From Panicum virgatum (Eukaryota > Streptophyta > Magnoliopsida > Poales > Poaceae): a stretch of 64,000 nucleotides of DNA. Location: the NCBI RefSeq assembly GCF_016808335.1, contig NC_053141.1, forward strand, positions 7,678,797-7,742,796, in the 5' to 3' direction. Shown in pieces: positions 23,427-33,599 of the stretch. Position 1 is the first letter of the stretch; each line of letters starts with the position of its first letter. The translations under genes were made by a program, and so were the position numbers. Below the pieces are notes generated by a model. It ran no database searches and was not told the origin of the DNA. It saw only the letters and a program-made list of their open reading frames with translations.

Positions 23427-24362
23427 ATCACGGAGTGACCGAGGATGAGCCTGCCAAGGAGTACGAAGGCCAGTACCGCGAGCCGGAGCCAGAAGACCCG
23501 TACAGTGAGCAGGAAGCCGCCGCTGCCGACGCGTACGTAAGCGAAGGCAAGTTTCATCGACCCCTACATGAGCGGTTGCATCCATGTGAGGACATCTAGT
23601 TGTAGCTCTAGTTTAGGATCGATTACATATACCGGAACTTGAATGATTGAGTGTGCTCATACATGCATATGAGTAGTTATGCATATCCAGAGTTGAGACT
23701 AGGATATGAAGGGTTTTGGCTGAGACTAGGGCAGCTGTGTATGCTGGAGCCGGCGCTACCGTGGTGGTAGACTGGCAGGTGAGTGCTACCGTGGTGGTAG
23801 GCTCGAGTTGACATGTTGAGGGATGGTTGCTGCCCTGGTGAACTATAAGGACCGAGTTGTTTTGACATCTCACATAGCTTACTTTAGTACGACCACAGGT
23901 TCCGGTATGGGCCGGACTTAGCCTAATCCCACTGGTTAGCCTGACGGTCGCGGGGATGGTTTACGTGTATAAACCATTGGGGTCAGGGCCCGAGGGTTTG
24001 TGTGGCCGGGCTAGGGCGAGACCACGGCTGGGTGTCGGCTATGTCGGTTGTCCGTTCGGGCAGTCGAGCATGTGGGTACAATGTACGACCTCTGCAGAGT
24101 GTATAATCCATTCGAATGGTCCGTGTCCACGGTATGGACAGGCTACGGTGTGGTCCTGACAACTAGTGAGCTACCTACTGTGGGTTGTGTCGGGAAGGGT
24201 TGCATACCATTAGTTGCATTGCTAATGCATTGTGCTTAATGTGTGTCGTGCATGTCATTCCCTCCCGTAGGGTGAGGTGGAACTTGCTGAGTACTTTTGT
24301 ACTCAACCCTTGTTGATTTTTCTCCAGAGGATCCTGACTTTGTGCCAGAAGACTACGAGTAG
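23427..24362 (+). CDS. Conserved spliced acidic micro-ORF inside long LTR
   Basis: Exons 23427-23546 and 24328-24362. The first enters in phase 2 after CCCGTAG, reads HGVTEDEPAKEYEGQYREPE and then PEDPYSEQEA..., and ends at a GC donor (AAG followed by GCAAGT). The second follows CTCCAG and reads EDPDFVPEDYE and then a stop. Splice sites, phase and reading frame are the same as in the copy at 298-1614, and the first exon differs by exactly 9 nt. Most differences around QYREPEPE are silent. The start codon is not identified and no family is recognised. It lies about 0.4 kb downstream of the LTR TATA box. Confidence 0.5.
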
Positions 24363-24612
24363 ATCGTGTCCGCACCCAAGCTGATCGAGTGGAGCCGTGA
24401 TGGAAGAAGAGCTAGTCCTCCATGCCGTCATGCTAGTCATTATCCTATGGTTGTTCTGTGTAGTGTTGTGTTGTTACTTCACCCCTCGTGTACGTGTTGA
24501 ATAATTCTCTGTATGACTCTGGACTCCACTTGATGTAACATGTATTATGCCGGAGATCTTATTTAGTAATTAATACATGGTTTAGACTTGATCTTTGGGT
24601 CGGGGCGCTTCA

Positions 24613-26317
24613 AGGTACTGGCAGGGTCACGGAAACACGCCGAGTGGAGTAGCGGCACCCAGCCCCCGGAGGTGCTGGCAGGGTCACGGAGACATGCCGA
24701 GCGGCGCCCAGCACCCTGAGGTACTGGCAGGGTCACGGAGACACGCCGAGTAGAGTAGCGGCACCCAGCCCCCGGAGGTGCTGGTAGGGTCATGGAGACA
24801 TGCCGAGCGGTGCCCAGCACCATGAGGTACTGGCAGGTCCACGGAGACACGTCGAGTGGAGTAGCGGCACCCAGCCCCCGGAGGTGCTGGCAGGGTCACG
24901 GAGACATGCCGAGCGGCGCCCAGCACCCTGAGGTACTGGCAGGGTCACGGAGACACGCCGAGTAGAGTAGCGGCACCCAGCCCCCGGAGGTTCTGGCAGG
25001 GTCACGGAGACATGCCGAGCGGCGCCCAGCACCCTGAGGTACTGGCAGGTCCACGGAGACAGGCCGAGTGGAGTAGCGGCACCCAGCCCCCGGAGGTGCT
25101 GGCAGGGTCACGGAGACATGCCGAGCGGCGCCCAGCACCCTGAGGTACTGGCAGGGTCACGGAGACACGCCGAGTGGAGTAGCGGCACCCAGCCCCCGGA
25201 GGTGCTAGCAGGGTCACGGAGACACTCCGAGCGGCGCCGAGCACCCTAACGTACTGGCAGGTCCACGGAGACATGCCGAGTGGAGTAGCGGCACCCAGCC
25301 CCCGGAGGTACTGGCATGGTCATGGAGACATGCCGAGCGGCGCCCAGCACCATAAGGTACTAGCAGGGTTACGGAGACACGCCGAGTAGAGTAGCGGCAC
25401 CCAGCCCCCGGAGGTGCTGGCAGGGTCACAGAGACATGCCGAGCGGCGCCCAGCACCCTGAGGTACTGGCAGGTCCACGGAGACACGCCGAGTGGAGTAG
25501 CGGCGCCCAGCCTCCGAAGGTGCTGGCAGGGGCACGGAGACATACCGAGCGGTGCCCAGCACCCTGAGGTACTAGCAGGGTCACGGAGACACGCCGAGTG
25601 GACTAGCGGCACCCTGCCCTCGGAGGTGTTGGTAGGGTCACGGAGACATGCCGAGCGGCGCCTAGCACCTTGAGGTACTGGCAGGGTCACGGAGACACAC
25701 CGAGTGGTGTAGCGGCACCCAGCCCCCCGGAGGTGCTGGCAGGGTCACGGAGACATGCCGAGCGGAGTAGCGGCACCCAGCCCCCGGAGGTGCTGGTAGG
25801 GTCACGGAGACATGCCGAGCGGCGCCCAGCACCCTGAGTTACTGGTAGGGTAACGGAGATACGCCGAGTGGAGTAGCGGTACCCAGCCCCGGAGCTGCTG
25901 GTAGGGTCACTGAGACATGCCGAGCGGCGCCCAGCACCCTGAGGTACTGGCAGGGTCACGGAGACACGCCGAGTAGAGTAGCGGCACCCAGCCCCCGGAG
26001 GTGCTGGTAGGGTCATGGAGACATGCCGAGCGGCGCCCAGCACCATGAGGTACTGGCAGGTCCACGGAGACACGTCGAGTGGAGTAGCGGCACCCAGCCC
26101 CCGGAGGTGCTGGCAGGGTCACGGAGACATGCCGAGCGGCGCCCAGCACCCTGAGGTACTGGCAGGGTCACGGAGACACGCCGAGTGGAGTAGCGGCACC
26201 CAGCCCCCGGAGGTGCTGGCAGGGTCACGGAGACATGCCGAGCGGCGCCCAACACCCTGAGGCACTGGCAGGGTCACGGAGACACGTCGAGTGGCGCTCA
26301 GCACCCTAAGGTACTGG
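24613..26317. repeat. 106-bp minisatellite, second part (about 16 units)
   Basis: Continuation of the array at 21181-21642. Open frames repeat every 106 bp on the minus strand. That period is not a multiple of three, so successive units are read in different frames; these ORFs are a by-product of GC-rich tandem DNA, not genes. Some units are variants (for example near 25740-25790, where a half-unit pattern is repeated). Confidence 0.93.
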
Positions 26318-27088
26318 CAGACCACATAGAAAGTTGGGAACATGCATGACATGTTCGGCAGCAGTCGCGGAGACTTGAGAATATGGTCGCAGAGACTTAA
26401 AAATATTTAGTAACTAACGCTTATAAAAGCACGTCTTAGCTTGATCGATGGATTAGTCGAAGTAGTCGATACCCCGAGCAGGCGGCTGTCGAAGTAGTTG
26501 GCGTGACCGCTATAACCGAGCAGGTGGGAGCGGCGTGCGGCATGTGGACCGCTCGTCCGTTGCACGCCAGCAAGGCTTGGGGCGAGCGTCCTCAGAATTG
26601 GATTTACGCTTACATATATGGTGCGCGCGGTACACCGTACACGCACTGGACTCTTCCGCGGACGCTCGCCCACTACAAAATTGGTCTCAAACTATAGCCA
26701 ACATTTTTTTTATATCTTTCTATCCATCTGAGTAGGGTGACTGCATCATGGGGAACCTGAAGGTCCCCCTTTACTTTCTCCCCGTGGATGAAATTGGGTT
26801 CAGTTCCTTGTATTCCTCACTTCAAACGGCACATCTGCTTCTCATACTGTCTGTGGCCACAGTAACCAACTGAAGGTGAGATATTATTGGAGGAAAGCAT
26901 GCCGAAAGAAGATCATATATAATTTTCCCATCGTTCCGTTGCAAAACCTGATGATCAAGCACTTTGTTTTCCTCCAACTCTCATTTTCAGTACCTGTCAA
27001 AGCACTTCAACACGGTCAACACTTGGCATGGGCAACAGTGAGGACGGGGAAAGAATGTGGACTAGATGTTGAGATGCTACTCTACATT

Positions 27089-27559
27089 GGCCCTGTTTGG
27101 ATACCAGGGTTAGAGTTGGAGTTGGCTTTTTTGCCACTCTAACCCAAAAAAAATCCAAACAGGGTGCCCAAAAAACTATCTCCAAAGGGTGCTTATTTGG
27201 GTTTGTAACGAACATGACACCATTTAGGCAGCGGAGGCTAGGCCGAAGGAGGGCGGCGCCGCCGAAGAGGAGCCACCGGAGAGGATATGCCGGGGAGAGA
27301 GGGAGAGGGAGAGACTGGCACTGGGAGGAGGCGCAAAGAGAGAACAGTGGAGAGAGAAAGGGAAGAGGGGAAGAAAGAGGTGGCCACACCAGATCCGGCA
27401 AGAAAGAGGATTTAAAAGAACCAAATGATTGAAAAAGTGTTTTTATTGTAGTCTAACCCTTGCATCCAAACACCATTTTAGTTAGAGTTAGTTCAGAGTT
27501 AGTCATGAGCTAGAAACTAACTCTAACATGTAATCCAGTTAGAGTATCCAAACAGGGCC
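27089..27559. mobile_element. MITE with GGCCCTGTTTGGATAC inverted ends
   Basis: The ends are GGCCCTGTTTGGATAC and GTATCCAAACAGGGCC, a perfect 16-bp inverted repeat. The flanks are ATT on both sides. The interior has a purine-rich GAGAGAGGGAGAGG segment. The same element lies at 58175-58679 in block C, a little longer. The superfamily is not certain. Confidence 0.8.
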
Positions 27560-28005
27560 ATTAGTTGTGGAAGTGCAGCTCTGCATGCAGCGGCTACGAA
27601 AATTATAGCTATCAAGAGAAGAAGATATCCTTGGGAGTCCACAAGAGTAGCAGCATTCTATTTTAATTACACTTGTCATGTCCTAGCACCTAGCACTGTT
27701 GAAAATCTGCAAGATACTCCTGGTCTTGGCTTCTTTCCACATGCAGTTGGCCAGGCTCCAGTTTTTTTTTAAGAAAAGGTGTGCCTGAAATTTTATTGCA
27801 AAAGATAACGATGTCTTTATAGGTTACAAGAGGCTAGTAAACTACGGCACATATCGAGGCAAGGCTTCACGGAGGCAGCTTTACTGCCCTTCTGCACGTA
27901 ATTTTACATATTGGTAAATTTGTTGCTTACAACAAGATTTACAACAAGATCCATCGACCGCTGAAAAAATATCGGCTTGGGAACACACAAAGCAAAACAT
28001 ATGTA
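27560..28005. other. No gene; possible LINE-like 3' tail
   Basis: Contains a poly-T run near 27762 followed by AAGAAAAGGTGTGCCTGAAA and TTACAAGAGGCTAGTAAACTACGG, which recalls the reversed 3' end of a grass non-LTR element. It is short and unproven. The same text lies at 58860-59050. Confidence 0.35.
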
Positions 28006-28264
28006 CTCCCTCCATATAAGAAATAGATGACGTTTAGAACAGTGACACGGTCTTCAAAGTATAACTTTGATCGCTTATTTTTATAAAAATATTTGTTGAA
28101 AAGTGATATATGTATATTTTTATGAAAATATTTCTTAAGACAAATCTATTCATATAATTTTCACATTTTCAAACTCAATAACTTAAAAATTATTCATGAT
28201 TTATATTCTCAATGTTTGACTCAAATCTTGTCCAAAACGTCATCTAAATCCTATATGGAGGGAG
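28006..28264. mobile_element. Stowaway MITE, 259 bp, TA duplication
   Basis: It begins CTCCCTCCATATAAG and ends CTATATGGAGGGAG, flanked by TA on both sides (28004-28005 and 28265-28266). This is the Tc1/mariner-derived Stowaway signature. It lies about 300 bp downstream of the P450 copy B stop codon and also in block C at 59102-59360. Confidence 0.92.
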
Positions 28265-28561
28265 TAAGGTGTAAATGTCTTCTTATATTATATATTGTTC
28301 CCAAAAGTTAATTTATTAAGAAAAATTGATGTGTGCTCTTTGTACATTTATTTTTTTTGCTAGAATACTTTTATCTATAGTTTGGAACATTAGGAATCAT
28401 ATAGATTTTGGCAAAAAAAATCGACTCATAAATATTGATTCTCCACAAAAGATATCAAACTAGTATAATGAAAGAAGAATATTCGGCACAAAAACAAACC
28501 ATACAGCACATAACATGACAAAGTTTACCACTACACAGTACATCACAAACATGATCAGGAC

Positions 28562-30188
28562 CTAGACGCCTGGCACAGGAACGCGAAGGATGGGGCGGAG
28601 CAGGAGCCTGGATTTCCGGTGCGCGGTGATGCCGAAGGCCTCGGTCATGTCGAGCTTGGCGCCGCCGGGCACCTCCCAGTCGAAGTGGAAGAGGAGGCTG
28701 GCGAGCGCGAGCTCCATGTTGGCCAGCCCAAACCCCAGGCCAGGGCACATCCTCCGCCCGGCCCCGAACGGCAGGAGCTCGTAGTCGGTGCCCTTGAAAT
28801 CCGCCGCGCTTCCGCCGCCGGCCTCGAACCGCTCCGGCCGGAACGCGTCGGGGTCCCCCGGCCAGTAGCGCTCGTCGCGGCCCAGCGCCCAGGCGTTCAC
28901 CATCACCGTGATGCCCTGCGGCACGTCGTAGCCCAGCACGCGGCAGGGTTCCTGGCACGCCTGCGGGATCAGGAACGGCAGTGGCGTGTGCAGCCGGAGC
29001 GTCTCGCGGATGACGAGGGGCAGGTACTGGAGCCCCGCCTCCACGAGCTTCTCCTCCCGCACCGACCCGTGCGCGGCGAAGGCGCGTCGCACCTCCGCCG
29101 TCGCCCGCTCCATGACCTTGGGGTTCTGGACGAGCTCCGCCATGGCCCACTCCAGCGTCGGCGCTGTCGTCTCGCTGCCGGCGAAGATGTCCTGCGAGCA
29201 ATCATACGGAGTGTCGATCTCTAAGTAATCGGTACAGAACTAACGGATCGGATTGAATTGATTGATGAGTTGAAGATTGCTTACAGTGATGGCGACTTTG
29301 ATGACGTCCGTGTCGAGGGGGGATCGGCAGCTCACCATCCTTCTGTACCTTGAGCAGCACGTCGAGGAGGTCTTCGACCTCGCCGCCGTCGCCGCGCTCC
29401 ATCCTCTCCAGGTGGTCCTTGATGATTTCGTCGAGGATCCCGAACGAGGTTTGACGGATCTCCTCGCTGCGGCGCACGGCGCTGCTGAGCCAGCTGACGA
29501 TCCGGGATGACGGCCACAGGTCGGCTGGGTTGAACCCGGCGGCGAGCACGATGGCTTCGTCGAGCGCCCGCAGCAAGACCTCGCGGTCCTTGATCCGGTC
29601 GCCCATCGCGGCGCGCATCGTGGTGTCCGTGATGAGCTCGGACAGCCGCTCGCGCATGTTCACGGCGCGAGACTCCGCCGCCGCCGCGGCGCACACGCGC
29701 AGCATGGCGGCGGCCTCCTCCTCGCGGACGGTGCGGAAGGAGTTGACGCGGCGCGCGCTGAGGAGCTTGGTGATGGTGATCCGGCGGAGCTGCCGCCAGT
29801 GGGCCCCGTAGGGCGCCATGATGATCCCCCGGCCGCCGTCGGTGAGCGCCCGCATGGTGGGGCTCATCGGCCGCGTCGCGAACACCGCGTCGTGCGTCCT
29901 CATCACCTCCCGCGCCGCCTCCCGGGACGACACCACCAGCGTGGGCACCTCGCCGAGCTGGAGCAGCATGAGCGGCCCGTGGCGCCGCGCGAGGTCACGC
30001 ATCGCGTGGTGCGGGAGCTTGCCGATCATGTGGTGCAGGCTGCCGATGATTGGCAGCTGCCATGGCCCCGGTGGCAGCCGCAGGCCGTGCTCGGGCGCCG
30101 CGGCGGAGCGCAGGCGCTTGGCGAGCAAGATGACGAGCAGCGAGACGAGAGCTAATACGAGGTAGAGGCAGTGCTGGTGGTCTTCCAT
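28562..30188 (-). pseudogene. Cytochrome P450 (CYP71 clan) copy B, single-base frameshift
   Basis: Exon 1 is 30188-29285 (904 nt, one more than in A and C) and exon 2 is 29191-28562 (630 nt, intact sequence), with a 93-bp GT-AG intron. In copy C the codons for GELPIPL contain five C; here there are six (29317-29322 read as G on the plus strand). The frame shifts at about residue 290, eleven codons before the intron. After splicing exon 2 would be read in a wrong frame that stays open to 28455, so a protein without AGSETT, ExxR and heme motifs would be made. Everything else is intact, including DIFAGSETT and PFGAGRRMCPG. A homopolymer assembly error would restore the gene. Confidence 0.85.
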
Positions 30189-32438
30189 TGGTGTTGCTCC
30201 CAATGCAAGCTCCTGGTGATTGGTGTGGCTTTGCTAGCTTAGTAAGCTGCAACTTAAATAGCAGAGCAGTGAGTGGTGGTTCTCCGTAACCTAAAATAAT
30301 AAGCACTGAGGCTGAATTGTTTATTGGTGATTGTTTGCCAGGTGGTTACGTGGAAGTAGCAGTGTAGCACCCAACTCCAGCTATCTTGGGGTCAAACCAT
30401 GTGCGCTCCCTGCATGTTGATTGCCTCGGAATAACCGCCACCTTGTGACTTCATGCGACGACCGACGAGTCAAACATCGAGACGATGGTCGGGAATATTT
30501 CTACAGAAAAAAATATATTTCCTGATTTTATATGACCAATTACAACCAATAGTAGAAAAGGACAATTAATTTCAACATTTTTAGATTCGCATTGTTCTCG
30601 AAATTCTCTAATACCGGTATAGGTAATGATTTTGTGAAGTCATCAGGAAGCCATGTGCTCAAATTTTAGATTTTTGTGAGAAACTCGTTTAAGGATTGAA
30701 GCCAAATTTCAGAATTGAAACCACATACGAGGCTTATGTCGGTTGGGCCGAACCAGTGGTCGACCAAACCAGCACCGACTCCGTTTCCACTACCCTTCGG
30801 TCAAAACCTTGTGTGACGATGGCATAAGGCGTCCTTTTTCCCATGCTATCATTCCACTGCATTTTTCAAACTTCGGTGGACAACAAACAATCGATTGAAG
30901 AAGTCGAAGAGAGAACTCTTCGATGTAATTTTATTTTCTTTATGTCGTTGTCCTTCTTTTATGCCACCAATTATTTACTTGATATGAATCAGATATGAGA
31001 CACCTTATTGGTGTCTTTCTAAAAAAATAAAGAAGGCGGCGAATATGAGGGTAAAGTACGTATCCATGCTGCCACGTATGCCCAATATTAATTTTGGCTT
31101 CGAAGTCACGGGCACATAAAAAGAGAATATTCTTGCCGCTGTCTTTGCATCATCCTGTATGTATACTTCTGATATGGCAGCTTCTTAACGCCCCGGCTCG
31201 AATGAGGAAATTGTTTGAGCTGGCTTCCATTTCTCATAACTTCCTATGATATTTGTTACTTAAAGAAATATATATATATATAAATTTTAATTATCCGCCA
31301 TTTAACTTTTCTATAGTTAAAACTATGCATCTACGTATATATTTATGCCTAGATGTATAAGTAAAATCTATGAATCCTGAAAAACTAAAGTATCGATATT
31401 TCATACACCGGCTAGTAAATACTATACCCTAGGATTCTCCGTAGCTTAATGTCTAACAGTCAAGACAAAGGGATCGGTTGGGATATGTTTTGCAACCATA
31501 TTTTAGGTAGCCGCCAGCACCATGTTTTATCGGAAGATTCGTGTTTTGTTCCCCTAATAGTTAGCTAATTTATTTTGAATACAATATCAATGCGTGCAAC
31601 ATGCGCGCTCGGCTGTTGCAACATGTGTCGGGTCTTTTCCTTTTATTACTAGTCAATGACGCGCGCGTTCATATTTGATGACAATGATTGTGGTTATCAT
31701 ATTCAGCAGCCTAAGAATTCTTTAATTAGGAGATGCTTTTGTACGGAAAACACATAAACGTGAAGAATTCAAAGGCACCGAGATAAACGTGAAGAGTGTA
31801 GTTATTGCACGTTGCGTTCTCCCCGACGACAGATGGTACAATAATCGCACAAAGCAGCAGCAGGTCAATACAGAAAAGAAGAAAACGATTTAGAAGTCCT
31901 CGGCCCTGGAGGGGGAGCCTATTCAATAGACGTATGAGGAGCTTATTAAATTTTACAATTAACCATTCATTTTTGGATTGTGTACTCACTTTTGCAAATC
32001 TCCCTCTCACTCCCCCTGCGTCCCCCTTGAATGTCGATTCGGTAGTTCAGATTAAAGTTTACATGGAGAAATTGGTGATGTAGATATATATCGCTGAAGA
32101 TTTCAAAGTCTACAGGAAGCCACTACTATACTACTGTTTCCGTTTGCTCGCGAACGGAAGGTTGCCACCTTCCTGTCACCATGGTAGTGCTTGGCTGCTT
32201 GCGATGGCTTCTCTTTACGCGCGTGGAGTGCTGGCGTGTGCTTCCTCTCATTCAAAAGCGGCGTCCCACACGTGGGCCCAACAGGAAGCAGCCAGCGTGT
32301 CGTCACTGCGTCAGTGCCTGCGAAACTAATCGCTATCATCGGTGGCGGAGCTGGTGTATATCCACGGCTAGGGCCACTATTTGATGAGCGATCAAACACG
32401 TATCGGATTTCTTAAAACCTACTGCCTCCTGTACGCAC
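30189..32438 (-). promoter_or_regulatory. Upstream region of P450 copy B, TATA-like box at 30253-30260
   Basis: CTATTTAAG on the minus strand lies about 65 bp before the ATG. The flank matches copies A and C. It includes a run GAAATATATATATATATA near 31265 and, at about 31740-31850, the segment that serves as the empty site for the Ping-like MITE in copy A. Confidence 0.5.
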
Positions 32439-33599
32439 CGCAGCTCACGGAGCTTCTCAGCTCTTCGCGCGCCGCCAAGCCGATCCATAAAGCCAGCTAG
32501 AGTCAGCACGCCCAAGAGCAAGTCCAAATACCATGTGGTGGGCCCCATATTTGCATGCAATATTTTTATCCAAACAAAAAAAATACTCTATTTCACAAAT
32601 TATTCATCTAAACTGAATTTCGATTGCACCGCTGTGTTTTTTACATTGAGATCTTCCAAACTAGACCACACTTAACTATATTTAGATGATATTTTGTATA
32701 AACTATTTTTAGTTTATTTCAAAATAATGTTTTCTAAAATATTTTATTTTGTTCTGAAATATTTTTTTTAGTCTCCGACCAACTTCTATTTTTGACAGAA
32801 TACATTCGGAATGAAATTTTTCTTTCCGTTGAACCTTTTTATTTGTTTTCAAATTATTTATATTTTTAGGTGGAACAATATTTGTAATAAAATTTGTAGG
32901 GACCGCAGCCACCGCGCTCCAGGCACGTCGAGTCAAAGATATGCCTGCAGTGCAGCTGGGTGAGCCCGTCGTCCGCTACATGCTCTGTTATGTTTCCAGC
33001 TGGTCCAAGAGACTCGCTAGAGTCTCTTTGGTTCTCTGGAACAGGTTCCTGGCCCTGGTTTCATATGAGACAAGAGGTTAGAAGCCATGCGTAATCCCTG
33101 ACAGTGATTCTATATTATCAAGACATGGAAGAATGTCACTGCGTTAATCTTTGCACAAAAAAATAAGGCAGGTCATCATAGAGTATCCACATGTCATTAT
33201 TTGGTGACCGAACATTAGCGAAAAACTTGCTTGTTCCAAAGAAAATCTGAATTATATACATAGGAATACTGACGAACTGATGACTGTAAAGATAATATTT
33301 TTCACAAAGGTAATCTGACTTTTTAACCATCGTCTGACATATGGAGTGGCATTTAATTTGCTAATATGGAGGTAGATTCAACAAAACCACTGCTTAGTCT
33401 TTGAAAACATAGTAGTACGAGTATCTTGGAAAGAAAATGACGGTTTAAAACAAATGCCGGTCATAATGACACTAGCTGAAAAAAAGTTTCAACTTTCTTC
33501 ACAAATGTAAACATGAAGGAGACACATAAGAAATTTGTAGTCATGTTACCAATAACAGTCCCACATAAAATTTTGGCCTAATATTTTGAACTAAAGTTC
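32439..33599. other. AT-rich stretch, nothing recognised
   Basis: Mostly AT-rich sequence with no supported coding region or element ends. Confidence 0.5.

Larger units (their letters stand above)
21643..24612 (+). mobile_element. Long LTR-like insertion in the minisatellite, AGGTA duplication
   Basis: The minisatellite reads ...CACCCTGAGGTA, is broken at 21643 by TGTAACATCCCAG, and resumes at 24613 with AGGTACTGGCAGG after ...GGGGCGCTTCA. AGGTA is therefore duplicated (21638-21642 and 24613-24617) and the insert has TG...CA ends. Without the Copia insert inside it, it is about 2.3 kb. No gag-pol is present, so I read it as a solo long LTR or a non-autonomous LTR element. It belongs to the same family as 1-1886 and holds a promoter-like TATA box and a conserved micro-ORF. 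Confidence 0.8.
20883..26750 (-). mobile_element. Internal part of truncated LTR retrotransposon with minisatellite
   Basis: This lies upstream (minus strand) of the polypurine tract at 20883-20892. It consists of about 300 bp of GC-rich sequence, a 106-bp minisatellite array in two parts, and about 430 bp of sequence up to the start of block B at 26751. There is no gag-pol. Tandem arrays in the untranslated region before the 3' LTR are known for Tat/Ogre-Retand elements, which fits but does not prove the lineage. A CACTACAAAA near 26671 has no partner and is not called a transposon end. Confidence 0.5.
26751..32438 (-). repeat. Segmental duplication block B, partner of 57837-63424
   Basis: From GGGAACCTGAAGG to ACCTACTGCCTC this block matches block C almost base for base. 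It includes a MITE of the GGCCCTGTTTGGATAC type, a Stowaway MITE, the P450 gene and its upstream flank. Differences are small indels, for example in the MITE and a missing CCGTTTCCACTACCC segment in C near 61870. Shared MITEs at the same places show they predate the duplication. Confidence 0.9.

Noticed and set aside
24613..26317. Regular repeat array as a possible CRISPR
   Set aside because: Units are contiguous without variable spacers, and the DNA is plant nuclear.
21061..26352. Many minus-strand ORFs rich in repeated ACLRDPAS / GVGCRYSTRRVS-type peptides
   Set aside because: They arise from the 106-bp minisatellite; the period is not a multiple of three, so units are read in different frames, and nothing suggests a start or selection.
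26671..26690. CACTACAAAATTGG as a CACTA transposon terminus
   Set aside because: No inverted partner and no 3-bp duplication were found on either side.
28455..29201. 248-residue minus-strand ORF in copy B
   Set aside because: It is the wrong frame of exon 2, open because of GC richness. The frameshift in B would lead into it, but it is not an independent gene.
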